A DNA stretch of 47,494 nt from an uncultured Clostridia bacterium (GTDB lineage Bacteria; Bacillota; Clostridia; TANB77; CAG-508): the NCBI GenBank assembly GCA_904419495.1, contig CAJFRV010000017.1:1-47494 (forward strand), given 5' to 3'. The position numbers were made by a program, and so were the translations under genes. Below are positions 18,960 through 28,330 of the stretch, piece by piece. The notes under the pieces were generated by a model, which saw nothing but the letters and a program-made list of their open reading frames with translations, was not told the origin of the DNA and did not search any database. Positions within the stretch are counted from its first letter, which is position 1; every line of letters begins with the position of its first letter.

Positions 18960-19352
18960 CTATTTTTTATTATTTGATTTACAATCTTCACATATTCCAT
19001 AAATTGTAATACTATTTATATTCATATTATTTCCTATTTGTTTTAATAATTCTTTTGAAATTTCGTCTTTATTAAAATCATCATAGAAATCAAATATATT
19101 CCCACATTTCTCACAAATTGCATGAGAATGTTCTTTATATAAATAGTCATATCTGTCTGGTCCTACTGTCATATTTAATTTTTTGATTTCTCCTAATTCT
19201 ACTAAGATGTTAATATTCCTATATACTGTACTTTTACTTATCTGAGGTTCTTTTTCTAATACGAAATGGTAAATTTCCTCAGCTGTTGGATGTACTAGGT
19301 TTTCTTTCATAACATCTAGTATGGCTTCTCTTTGTTTGGAATAGTTGTTCAT
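18960..19352 (-). CDS. perR: Fur family transcriptional regulator, PerR-like
   Basis: SKQREAILDVMKENLVHPTAEEIYHFVLEKEPQISKSTVYRNINILVELGEI, two CxxC motifs (CEKCG, CEDC); adjacent to rubrerythrin. Confidence 0.9.
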   Translation of the reverse strand: MNNYSKQREAILDVMKENLVHPTAEEIYHFVLEKEPQISKSTVYRNINILVELGEIKKLNMTVGPDRYDYLYKEHSHAICEKCGNIFDFYDDFNKDEISKELLKQIGNNMNINSITIYGICEDCKSNNKK

Positions 19353-19365
19353 AAATCTCTCCTTA

Positions 19366-19388
19366 AAATTAGGAATTATTCCTAATTT
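19366..19388. promoter_or_regulatory. Perfect 11-1-11 palindrome, probable PerR/Fur operator
   Basis: AAATTAGGAAT-T-ATTCCTAATTT just upstream of the perR RBS. Confidence 0.65.
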
Positions 19389-19539
19389 CGTTTTTATCAT
19401 ATATCTTTTTTTCGTGTTTGTCAAGAAAATTTTGTATAAATTTTTCATCTATTTTGACATTTTTCTACAAATCTTGCTATTTCTTTTCATCTTATGCTAT
19501 AATAGTTTTTATAAATATGTATTTAGGAGCTGATCTTGT

Positions 19540-20115
19540 ATGGATTTATTAAAAGAAAAAATTAAAAATGATGGTATTGTTATTAGTGAAAATGTTTTAA
19601 AAGTTGATAATTTTTTAAATCACCAAGTAGATACAAAATTAATGGATTCAATTGGAGAAGAATTTGCTGACTACTTTAAATCAAAAAATATCACAAAAGT
19701 CGTTACCATTGAATCTTCTGGAATTGCACCTGCTTACGCAGCTGCACTAAAATTAGAGGTACCTTTGGTTATCTTTAAAAAGCAATCTTCTGCCATTTTA
19801 GATACAGACACAACCATTCAAACACCAGTACATTCTTTTACTAAAAATACTGATTATGTCTTAATGGCTTCAAAAAAATATTTATCTGAAAATGATAATA
19901 TCTTAATTATTGATGACTTTCTTGCAAACGGACAAGCTGCAATGGGTGCTTATCGAATTCTAAAAGAGGCAGGTTCTTCTGTTGCAGGTGTTGGAATTGT
20001 GATTGAAAAGTCTTTCCAAGATGGAAGAAAAAAATTAGAAGATTTAGGTTTAGATATTTACTCTTTAGCAAGAGTTTCTAAGATTTCTTCTGATGGCATT
20101 GAGTTTCTAGACTAA
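19540..20115 (+). CDS. xpt: Xanthine phosphoribosyltransferase
   Basis: ESSGIAPAYAAALKLEVPLVIFKKQ, ILIIDDFLANGQAAMG PRPP motif. Confidence 0.95.
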   Translation: MDLLKEKIKNDGIVISENVLKVDNFLNHQVDTKLMDSIGEEFADYFKSKNITKVVTIESSGIAPAYAAALKLEVPLVIFKKQSSAILDTDTTIQTPVHSFTKNTDYVLMASKKYLSENDNILIIDDFLANGQAAMGAYRILKEAGSSVAGVGIVIEKSFQDGRKKLEDLGLDIYSLARVSKISSDGIEFLD

Positions 20116-20117
20116 AC

Positions 20118-20153
20118 AGAAAACACATAGTTCTCTTTACTATGTGCTTTTCT
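20118..20153 (+). terminator. Intrinsic terminator of xpt
   Basis: AGAAAACACATAG-TTCTCTTTA-CTATGTGCTTTTCT then TTTTT. Confidence 0.7.
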
Positions 20154-20169
20154 TTTTGATTAATTTTTA

Positions 20170-20592
20170 TTATTTTTTGACCATTGTTCCTATATATGCA
20201 AATGTTCCAAATGCTAAGAAAAGCATAATGACATAAAACAAGACTAATAATACCATACCTACTTTAATGGAAACATTTAAAAGATAACATATCCATTTTG
20301 TTAAAAACATATTAACTGAACCTAGCCCTTTTACATAACTATTATTTTTAGCTTGTACAAATTTTTCACTTGGTACTTCATAAATTGCTGATAATTCATA
20401 AATCATATCTAAATCTGGATATTCTAATCCCAATTCCCATTTCCTAATATCTTTTTCTTTTATTGTTTTACTAGATAAATGTGCCAAAAGCTCTATACGT
20501 GACCAACCTTTTTCATTTCTTAACCTAATTAATAGTTCTTCTATTCCTTCTCCTACTTCTTTTTTCTCTTTCTTCCCTTTTATTTGATCCAT
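20170..20592 (-). CDS. XRE-type HTH protein with C-terminal membrane segments
   Basis: EELLIRLRNEKGWSRIELLAHLSSKTIKEKDIRKWELGLEYPDLDMIYELSAIYEV plus hydrophobic C-terminus. Confidence 0.75.
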   Translation of the reverse strand: MDQIKGKKEKKEVGEGIEELLIRLRNEKGWSRIELLAHLSSKTIKEKDIRKWELGLEYPDLDMIYELSAIYEVPSEKFVQAKNNSYVKGLGSVNMFLTKWICYLLNVSIKVGMVLLVLFYVIMLFLAFGTFAYIGTMVKK

Positions 20593-20647
20593 TTTTCATT
20601 TCCCCTATTTTATTTTCTACTGCCATCATAGCATAAGAAATATGGTT

Positions 20648-22364
20648 TTACAACACCTTTTTCAATTCTTCATTTCTTTTCGTTTTATGTGTTGTTGTCT
20701 TAATTAATGGTTCATCTGTTAATATCATATGTACCATATATTTATATTTTGGTAAAGTTTTATTTATTTCTTTTATCTTATTCCAGATAATTTTATATAA
20801 ATCTTCTTTTGAAATGTCTCCATATTTTTCTTTTACAATTTCCCTGTTATATACAACTTCTACTGCTACTTTTATTTTACTTTTATCCTCTTTATCTGGC
20901 ATACCATATACAAATGATTCTTCTATTTCCTCATTTCGATTAATTAAAGTTTCCAGTTCTTCTGGAAATACTTTTTTACCATTTTTTAAGACAATCATAT
21001 CTTTTTTTCTTCCTGTAATGAATAAAAAACCATCTTTATCTAAATATCCTAAATCTCCTGTATGGAACCAGCCATCTTGCATGACTTCTTTTGTTGCTTC
21101 TTCATTTTCGTAATATCCAAGCATGACATTTGGACCTTTTACTGTAATTTCTCCGATTCCCTTTTCATCTTTATCCACAATCTTGACTTCTGTATGCTTC
21201 ATGGGAATTCCCACTGATCCATATTTTGCATATTTGTCATTTTCAGCTGCAATAACGGGTGATGTTTCTGTTAAACCATATCCTTGTACCATATGGATTC
21301 CAAATTCGTTAAATTTTCTCTCTGTTCTACTATCAAATGGTGCACCTCCTGCAACAACAAATCGCATTTTACCACCTAGTCCATCAATGATTTGTTTAAA
21401 TAGTTTTCTTCGAATATCTATATGGAATTTTAATAGAAAATTACTAATTTTTGTTGCTACTTTAATTAATTTTGTTTTTCCTTGTTTTTCAATTTCTTTT
21501 TCAATATTGGCATACATTTTATCTACTAATAAAGGAACACCTACAAATACAGACACTTGATATTCCAATAAATTTTGTTTAATATATCGTAATCCATCTG
21601 GGAATACCGTTTTTACACCACATGCTAACATAACTACCATAGCTGTTGAACCAAATATATGGTGATATGGCAAGAAAGCAATATTAACATCTGTTGGTAA
21701 AAAGGTTTCTACAATTTGCATATCATAAACATTGGTTGCAATCCCATATTGTGATAACATAACTGCTTTTGATTTAGAAGTTGTTCCAGATGTAAATAAT
21801 AGGATACTCATTCCTTTTGAGTCGACTTTGTGATTTACAAAATCTTGATTTCCTGTTTCTAAAATTTCTTTTCCTTTTTCTAGTAATTGTTCAATATTTT
21901 CAAAGCCATCCATGTTACTCATGCAAATATACTCATGGATATTTGTTTTTTGGTTTTCTTTAATCACTTGTATTTTATCTGTTAGTTTTTCATCAAAGAT
22001 AATACCATCTACTTTACTTCTTATCAATGATTCTTCTAGCTCGTTAATTTGTACAGGCTAAGTGTGAAATTGCCCAATGATATTGATTTTTTCCAATAAT
22101 AGCAATTCGTTTTCCTTGCAATCCTTTAGCATATAAAGCTGTTCCTAATACATTTATATCTTTTAATAATTGTGTATAAGTTATATTTTTGTATTCTACT
22201 TTATTTTCTTCTTTTTTCTCTTTAATGGTAAAAGCTATATTTTCTGGATATAACTCTACAGAATGATAAATAATTTCTTTTATGTTCTCAAATTTTGGAA
22301 CTTCTCTCAATTGATTTTTCATATTCAAAACCCTCCAATCTGGTTTTCTAAACCAGATTAACAT
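20648..22364 (-). pseudogene. AMP-dependent acyl-CoA synthetase/ligase, split by a frameshift near 22030-22060
   Basis: ORF 22044-22364 (MKNQLREVPKF...GKNQYHWAISHLACTN) and ORF 20648-22027 (LLFTSGTTSKSKAVMLSQ, YGLTETSPVIA, GWFHTGDLGYLDKDGF) are two parts of one family protein in different frames. Confidence 0.85.
22337..22359. promoter_or_regulatory. Perfect inverted repeat at the acyl-CoA ligase leader/RBS
   Basis: AATCTGGTTT-TCT-AAACCAGATT immediately upstream of the GGAGGG RBS. Confidence 0.55.
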
Positions 22365-22497
22365 ATCGATATAACTTTGTCAATATTGACTATCTATTTC
22401 AAGCATGGTAATATATATGTATATATGTTGTTTCAGGGATTTTTAATAGATTATGAAAATTTTATGAAATAAAATTTAAAATAAAGGATTGAAATAT

Positions 22498-22995
22498 ATG
22501 AGTAAAGAATTAATAAAATTGCATATTCCTAGGTGGAAAGAATTACCTAATGTAGATTTATATTTAGATCAGGTGGTTACTTTAGTAAATGAAACCTTAT
22601 CTTCTTTCTTATCAAATTCCAATTCTGAAGAAGATGCACTTATTTTGACAAAGAATATGATTAATAACTATGTAAAAAATAAAATTATAGAACCACCTAT
22701 TAAAAAAAAATACAACAAAAATCACTTGGCTAAATTTTTTGTTATTTGTGTTTTAAAAGAGGTTTATAAAATAAACGATATAAAGATATTAATTAGATTA
22801 GCTTTAGAAAGTGCACCGATTGAAATTGCATATGATAATTTTTGCAAATTATTTGAAAAGGCTTTAGATTGTGTATTTAATAAAACAGATTTCATCGATA
22901 ATTATTCTACAAATGACCGTAAGTATTTGTTAAAAGCTGTTTTACTTTCTTGTGCTTATGCGATTTATACAAAAAAAGAAATAAGTGAAAATTAA
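22498..22995 (+). CDS. DUF1836-like protein
   Basis: HIPRWKELPNVDLYLDQVVTLVNETLSSF...ILTKNMINNYVKNKIIEPPIKKKYNKNHLAKFFVICVLKEVYKINDI. Confidence 0.75.
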   Translation: MSKELIKLHIPRWKELPNVDLYLDQVVTLVNETLSSFLSNSNSEEDALILTKNMINNYVKNKIIEPPIKKKYNKNHLAKFFVICVLKEVYKINDIKILIRLALESAPIEIAYDNFCKLFEKALDCVFNKTDFIDNYSTNDRKYLLKAVLLSCAYAIYTKKEISEN

Positions 22996-23085
22996 TTCAT
23001 TTATTTCTTTTTTTATTGTTTTAGGCAACAAGGTTCTGGGGTATCCGACTGCAATCTTTGATTGCTATGTCGGGTCAGGTTCTTA

Positions 23086-23277
23086 TTATTTTAAAACTAA
23101 AGCATGCTTTGGGCAAAAATCTGAACATTTTCCACAACTAATACATTTTGCATAATCAATTGTAGGTGCTTGGAAATCTTCTTGACTTAATGCACCAACT
23201 GGACATACCTTTACTGCTGGACATTTATGATTTTGTGGACAATTTTCTACAATAATATTTAACTTTTTCTTTTCCAT
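23086..23277 (-). CDS. 4Fe-4S ferredoxin-like protein
   Basis: CPAVKVCPVGALSQ...CISCGKCSDFCPKHAL. Confidence 0.88.
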   Translation of the reverse strand: MEKKKLNIIVENCPQNHKCPAVKVCPVGALSQEDFQAPTIDYAKCISCGKCSDFCPKHALVLK

Positions 23278-23343
23278 ACTTTGCTTCCTCCTAGTTTCAT
23301 TGTATTATATTTATTTATACTTTATTACTACCAACTATATAGC

Positions 23344-23766
23344 TTATTTTTTCCATACCATTACATATTCTTTTTCATTTGTTGTTTTATCTATTTCTTC
23401 TTTTACAATTTTAAATCCTTCTCTTTCATAAAATGCAATTGCTCTTTGATTTTTTTCATATACTTTTAGGATTAGTTCTGGGTATTTGGCTTTACAATAT
23501 TGTATCAATTTCCTTCCTATCCCCATAGACTGTTTTTCTTTTTTTACAAATATCCCTGCAATATATGTACTAGATAATCCTATAAATCCACATATATCCT
23601 CTTTTTCTTTATAGACATAGATTTCTGCCTTTAAAATTTCTTTTCTCACATCTTCAAAATAGTTATCCCAGTATGTTTCAGGAATATAGTTATGTGTTCC
23701 TTTATTTTCTTTTAACCAAATATCCATAATTTCATTTATATCTTTTTTATTTAATCCTTCAATCAT
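23344..23766 (-). CDS. GNAT family N-acetyltransferase
   Basis: GIFVKKEKQSMGIGRKLIQYCKAKYPELILKVYEKNQRAIAFYEREGFKIVKEE. Confidence 0.9.
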   Translation of the reverse strand: MIEGLNKKDINEIMDIWLKENKGTHNYIPETYWDNYFEDVRKEILKAEIYVYKEKEDICGFIGLSSTYIAGIFVKKEKQSMGIGRKLIQYCKAKYPELILKVYEKNQRAIAFYEREGFKIVKEEIDKTTNEKEYVMVWKK

Positions 23767-23780
23767 CTATATCTCCTCTA

Positions 23781-24110
23781 TTACCCTAGTTTATCTCCAT
23801 TGCTTGCTTTTTTATCTGGGGTAATTAATATAACCCCTTCTTTACTATATGTTCCTAAAACCAATACTTCTGATAGAAAGTCTGCAATTTGCTTTTGAGG
23901 AAAGTTAACGACTGCTAATATTTGTTTTCCGATTAATTCTTCTGGAGTATATAGATTCGTAATTTGTGCTGATGATTTCTTAATCCCCACTTCTTCTCCA
24001 AAATCAATCTCTAATTTGTAAGCTGGTTTCCTTGCTTTTTTAAATTCTTCTGCTTTTACAATTGTTCCTACTCTGATATCTAGTTTTATAAAGTCTTCAA
24101 AAGTTGCCAT
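23781..24110 (-). CDS. csaA: CsaA-like tRNA-binding domain protein
   Basis: FIKLDIRVGTIVKAEEFKKARKPAYKLEIDFGEEVGIKKSSAQIT...ILAVVNFPQKQIADFLSEVLVLG. Confidence 0.92.
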   Translation of the reverse strand: MATFEDFIKLDIRVGTIVKAEEFKKARKPAYKLEIDFGEEVGIKKSSAQITNLYTPEELIGKQILAVVNFPQKQIADFLSEVLVLGTYSKEGVILITPDKKASNGDKLG

Positions 24111-24124
24111 TCTATTTATTCTCC

Positions 24125-24895
24125 TTATATTTTCATATCTTTTAAATAATTTTTTCTTTCAAAAGTATAAACTGGAACCAATTCTCTTTTATGTTTTGAT
24201 GCATTGTATCTTTTTAAAATTTCTTTCTTCGCATTTTCCTCCGTGTTTCCTGTTTCTATCATTTCTGCAATTTGACTATACTTGATTCCCATTTTTTCTT
24301 CATCTGTTTTTCCACCTAATCCATCATTTGGTGCCTTTTCTAGTATTCTTTCTGGAACACCTAAATATTTTCCAATCGCTAATACTTCATCAACGGTAAA
24401 GTTTCCAATTGGATTTAAATCCGAACTATTATCTCCCCATTTTGTTGTATATCCTACCATTGCTTCACAAAGATTTCCTGTTCCAATTACTAAGTATCCT
24501 AAACTTTGTGCAATTCCATATAAGGTGGTCATTCTTAATCTTGGTTTCATATTAATAGCTGCTTCTTTTGATAGTTCTGCTCCCATTGCAGATTGTATTT
24601 CTTTTTCCATTTCATTATATGTATTTGTTAAATCTACTTTTAGAAATTTTACACCAAAAGTATCTGCTACTAATTTTGCATCTTCAAAATCATGAGAAAT
24701 AGAATGACATGGCATAGATACAGCCAGTACATTCTCTTTTCCTAATGCTTTTACTGACATAGCAAGCACAGTTGCAGAATCCTTTCCTCCACTATTTCCA
24801 ACAATAACACCTTTTGCTCCAGTTTTTTTTACATATTCTTTAATCCATATAATGGCCCTATCTGCTTGTTTAATCAATTCTTCTTTTTCTAACAT
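24125..24895 (-). CDS. nadE: NAD(+) synthase
   Basis: KGVIVGNSGGKDSATVLAM PP-loop, GTGNLCEAMVGYTTKWGDNSSDLNPIGNFTVDEV, PNDGLGGKTDEEKMG. Confidence 0.95.
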   Translation of the reverse strand: MLEKEELIKQADRAIIWIKEYVKKTGAKGVIVGNSGGKDSATVLAMSVKALGKENVLAVSMPCHSISHDFEDAKLVADTFGVKFLKVDLTNTYNEMEKEIQSAMGAELSKEAAINMKPRLRMTTLYGIAQSLGYLVIGTGNLCEAMVGYTTKWGDNSSDLNPIGNFTVDEVLAIGKYLGVPERILEKAPNDGLGGKTDEEKMGIKYSQIAEMIETGNTEENAKKEILKRYNASKHKRELVPVYTFERKNYLKDMKI

Positions 24896-25003
24896 TGATT
24901 TTTTCTCCTTTACTATTATTTGTTTTATGTATCCGTATTTTGCATATTCCATGATATATTTCAAAAGATGACTTCTCTAATTATATTGTTGTTTACATAA
25001 AAA

Positions 25004-25046
25004 TGTCTCAAAAAGAAACGTCCCCAATTGGACACTAAGCTGGACA
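25004..25046. repeat. Dispersed short repeat, copy 3 (inverted relative to copies 1 and 2)
   Basis: TGTCTCAAAAAGAAACGTCCCCAATTGGACA followed by CTAAGCTGGACA, in the nadD-nadE gap. Confidence 0.75.
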
Positions 25047-25048
25047 TT

Positions 25049-25660
25049 TTATTGATATAACTGATGTTTTTTTATATATGAGATAACTTCATCTGGTGTT
25101 AAATATCTTATACTTTTCCCTGCTTTAATTTTTTCTCTGACAAATGTAGAACTTAAATTACTTTTTACGGTATCTTTTGCTTTTATAAAAGCTTGTCTAT
25201 GTTTTTTTAATAATTCGTTATTTTGAATGATTTCCTCCATACAATCATTATCTCTTTCTAAGATATACAGTTTGAATTTGGTCGTAAGCTCTTCTGCTTT
25301 TTTCCATGTGCCTAATGTTTTTAAATTATCACTTCCTGTTAAAAAAGCCACTTCATAATCTTTATATTCTTCTTGTAATCTGTGTAATGTTTCAACTGTA
25401 TATAGTTGTCTTTCGCTGTCTATTTCAATTCTGGATACTTCAAATTTTTCATTTTTGTCACAGACTGCTTTTAACATTTGATAACGATGTTCATTTTCAA
25501 TTAAATCTATTTTTTCATATTGACTATTCACCGGAACAAATATGATTTTTTCTATTTCTGGATATTCTGTTATCATTTGTTCTGCAAGTGAAAAGTGTGA
25601 ATTTAATGGCGGATTAAAACATCCACCAAATACAATAATTCGTTTTTTATCATTTTTCAT
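25049..25660 (-). CDS. nadD: Nicotinate-nucleotide adenylyltransferase-like protein
   Basis: IIVFGGCFNPPLNSHFSLAEQ nucleotidyltransferase motif, AFLTGSDNLKTLGTWKKAEEL, SSTFVREKIKAGKSIRYLTPDEVISYIKKHQLY. Confidence 0.88.
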   Translation of the reverse strand: MKNDKKRIIVFGGCFNPPLNSHFSLAEQMITEYPEIEKIIFVPVNSQYEKIDLIENEHRYQMLKAVCDKNEKFEVSRIEIDSERQLYTVETLHRLQEEYKDYEVAFLTGSDNLKTLGTWKKAEELTTKFKLYILERDNDCMEEIIQNNELLKKHRQAFIKAKDTVKSNLSSTFVREKIKAGKSIRYLTPDEVISYIKKHQLYQ

Positions 25661-25780
25661 AGTTTTCTTATTCCTTCAAATTTATTTTCTACAATATATC
25701 ACATATTTTAATATTTCACAATTCTTTTTATACGAATTCTATACAAGCTAACAGTTTATTTTTTCCCATTCAACAAAAAA

Positions 25781-25809
25781 TGAACTTTAAGGAAGATCCC
25801 TAAAGTTCA
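25781..25809 (-). terminator. Intrinsic terminator of the ABC permease gene
   Basis: TGAACTTTA..TAAAGTTCA with TTTTTTG tail on the minus strand. Confidence 0.7.
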
Positions 25810-25815
25810 CCAAGT

Positions 25816-27465
25816 TTAAAATATTTTTCTATACAGTTTCATTTGATTCTTCTTGACATATTGATTGATTGCCAAATTGATACATACAAGTGTTATAAAT
25901 ATAGTTATCATGAAAACTGCTATGTTGTTTATGATAAATGCAATTACTGTTAGCAAAATCACCACTACTACAGCATAAAAGAATTCATACATAACATTGA
26001 CATTTTCCTTCATCATAGCATATTCACTTGTCCATGTAATTTTTGGTTTTTTCAAATCGATTAATATCATCACTTTTTCTTGTACCAAACAAAGTGCCAT
26101 TAATGTAATAAATAGAAAAATACTAAATATCATGTTCATGTTTGATACTAACAAACTATAACATATGGTAACAATACAAGTAATCACAGTATCTGCAATG
26201 AGTGCAGGATATAGTTTATATTTAAATTGTTTGTATAAGCTAATTGGTATGGTTTTCATTAGTTTTGCTTTTCTACCTTCTCTTGAAACGGCAATAATCG
26301 ATGTAAAGTTCATGATATACAATACTTGTGCAATACTAATAGCAATTGCTATTCCTATTGGACTAAATATATTTTCTTGCATATTGGTTAAAAAGTCAAT
26401 TCCTACACTTCTAACAAATGAAATTAAAGCAATGGCAGGAAGCCCAATAAATAAAATAGGATATACCATTGGCAATATGATACATTGTAAACAAAAGATA
26501 GGTGTTCTCATAATTTGTTTTAATTCTTTACTTAGAAAAGCTCTTTTAGGACTTTTGGGTTTACATTCACTTAGCTTTAATTCTGTATTTTTCTTTGTTT
26601 TCATATTGTTTGTATTAACAACTGTTCCAATAGCTCCTTTTAGATATATTTTGGATATTATCCATGTACCTAAATAATAGCTTGCGAAACTTTCTATAAT
26701 AAACAAAAGAATATTCGCCATTCCTGTCATGGTTTCATAATTTATCAAACTATTCATAATTGGTTTTAAAATAACAAAATACTCTGATATCAGTTCAATT
26801 AATCCATTGACTTCTAACATTTTTTCTGTAAATCGTTCTAATGAAATACCTTCTCCTGTTGAAAATAGACTTGTGATAATGGCAAGTACAACAAACCCAA
26901 TGAAAATAGATATATATTGAACTTGTGTCTTATTTTTTATGACATTGGTAAATCTCATAATCACAGCTGTTATAAGAGACGTCAATACAATTGGTATCAT
27001 TGGTAATAATAGTAATATAATAGTCATATATACATAAAATATGATACCTGCTTTTACTAAATATCCATATACCAATATAGGCGAAAGTAATAGCATTAAT
27101 TCCATAACATATTCAGAAACAATCATATTATTAATCTTTGCTTTTACTAATTCTATTGGTTTTATTGGCATTCTTAAAAAGATTTTTAAATCTTTTGCAA
27201 AATATAAATTGTTTAAACTTTCAAATATACTTTTTGAAAACAAAAATATAAACATAATTAATAATACAATATTAACAAATACTGGTGCCTGATTGACTTT
27301 TATCAATTCTGTTGTTAAATAATAACTTGCTACTCCCATAATCGTAGAGATGGTTCCAAATATAATTACAAATATTAATACTGTTAAGGCTTTGTTCACA
27401 ATACTTTTATTTTCATTATCTCTTCTATGTGCATTTTTAAAAATGACTTCATTTAATCTATTCAT
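25816..27465 (-). CDS. Putative ABC-type exporter permease, multi-pass
   Basis: About 12 hydrophobic segments; directly downstream of an ABC ATPase. Confidence 0.8.
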   Translation of the reverse strand: MNRLNEVIFKNAHRRDNENKSIVNKALTVLIFVIIFGTISTIMGVASYYLTTELIKVNQAPVFVNIVLLIMFIFLFSKSIFESLNNLYFAKDLKIFLRMPIKPIELVKAKINNMIVSEYVMELMLLLSPILVYGYLVKAGIIFYVYMTIILLLLPMIPIVLTSLITAVIMRFTNVIKNKTQVQYISIFIGFVVLAIITSLFSTGEGISLERFTEKMLEVNGLIELISEYFVILKPIMNSLINYETMTGMANILLFIIESFASYYLGTWIISKIYLKGAIGTVVNTNNMKTKKNTELKLSECKPKSPKRAFLSKELKQIMRTPIFCLQCIILPMVYPILFIGLPAIALISFVRSVGIDFLTNMQENIFSPIGIAIAISIAQVLYIMNFTSIIAVSREGRKAKLMKTIPISLYKQFKYKLYPALIADTVITCIVTICYSLLVSNMNMIFSIFLFITLMALCLVQEKVMILIDLKKPKITWTSEYAMMKENVNVMYEFFYAVVVVILLTVIAFIINNIAVFMITIFITLVCINLAINQYVKKNQMKLYRKIF

Positions 27466-27511
27466 TTTTACTTCTGTTCCCTTCAAAAATACAAGTTTTG
27501 TTAGAAAATCA

Positions 27512-28234
27512 TTATTCCTCTATTATCTTTAAAAATAAATCTTCTAATGAACTATTGGATTTCCATTTTTCTCTTAATTCTTCACATGTTCCCACAAATT
27601 TGATTGTTCCTTTGTCAATTACTGCAATTTTATCACATATCTTTTCAGCCACTTCTAGCACATGTGTTGAGAAGAATACGGTATTTCCTTTCTTACTATG
27701 TTCTTTCATTAATTCTTTTAATTGAAAAGATGCCTTAGGATCCAATCCTGTCATTGGTTCATCTAAAATCCAATTTTTAGGATTGTGTAATAAAACACCT
27801 ATAATAATGATTTTTTGTTTCATTCCATGTGAATAACTTTGAACTCTTTCTTTGAGAGAATCATAAATACCAAATCTCTTTGCTAATTTTGTTATTTTTT
27901 CAAATCTTGTCTTTTGGTCTACTTCATATACATCTGCTACAAAATTTAGGTATTCTATTCCTGTTAATTTTTCAAATGCATCTGGTGAATCTGGTACAAA
28001 TCCAAATTGTTTCTTTGCTTCAATTGGATTTTTTTCTATATTAATCCCATCAATTAAGATTTCTCCTTCATCTATATCTAAAATTCCTGTAAGCATTTCC
28101 ATAGTGGTTGTTTTTCCTGCTCCATTTGGTCCAATAAATCCAAATATCTGTCCATCTTCAATGGTTAAATTCATGTTTTTAATTACATTTTTATGTTTGA
28201 CATATGCTTTACTAACATTTTTGATTTTTATCAT
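27512..28234 (-). CDS. ABC transporter ATP-binding protein
   Basis: FIGPNGAGKTTTMEMLTG Walker A, SYSHGMKQKI signature, WILDEPMTGLDP Walker B. Confidence 0.95.
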   Translation of the reverse strand: MIKIKNVSKAYVKHKNVIKNMNLTIEDGQIFGFIGPNGAGKTTTMEMLTGILDIDEGEILIDGINIEKNPIEAKKQFGFVPDSPDAFEKLTGIEYLNFVADVYEVDQKTRFEKITKLAKRFGIYDSLKERVQSYSHGMKQKIIIIGVLLHNPKNWILDEPMTGLDPKASFQLKELMKEHSKKGNTVFFSTHVLEVAEKICDKIAVIDKGTIKFVGTCEELREKWKSNSSLEDLFLKIIEE

Positions 28235-28330
28235 AATTTTTCTTCCTTCTATCTTTTTTCTAATTTTATCATTATTTATATTTTTTGCAATTCTTACAAG
28301 TTGTTGAATTTATTATATTATTTAATAAAT

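Noticed and set aside
19449-19539. Purine riboswitch upstream of xpt
   Set aside because: The leader is too short and lacks the conserved aptamer core; only a TATAAT-type promoter is visible.
26165-26677. Plus-strand ORF of 170 aa
   Set aside because: Antisense shadow of the ABC permease; composition follows reverse-complement codons.
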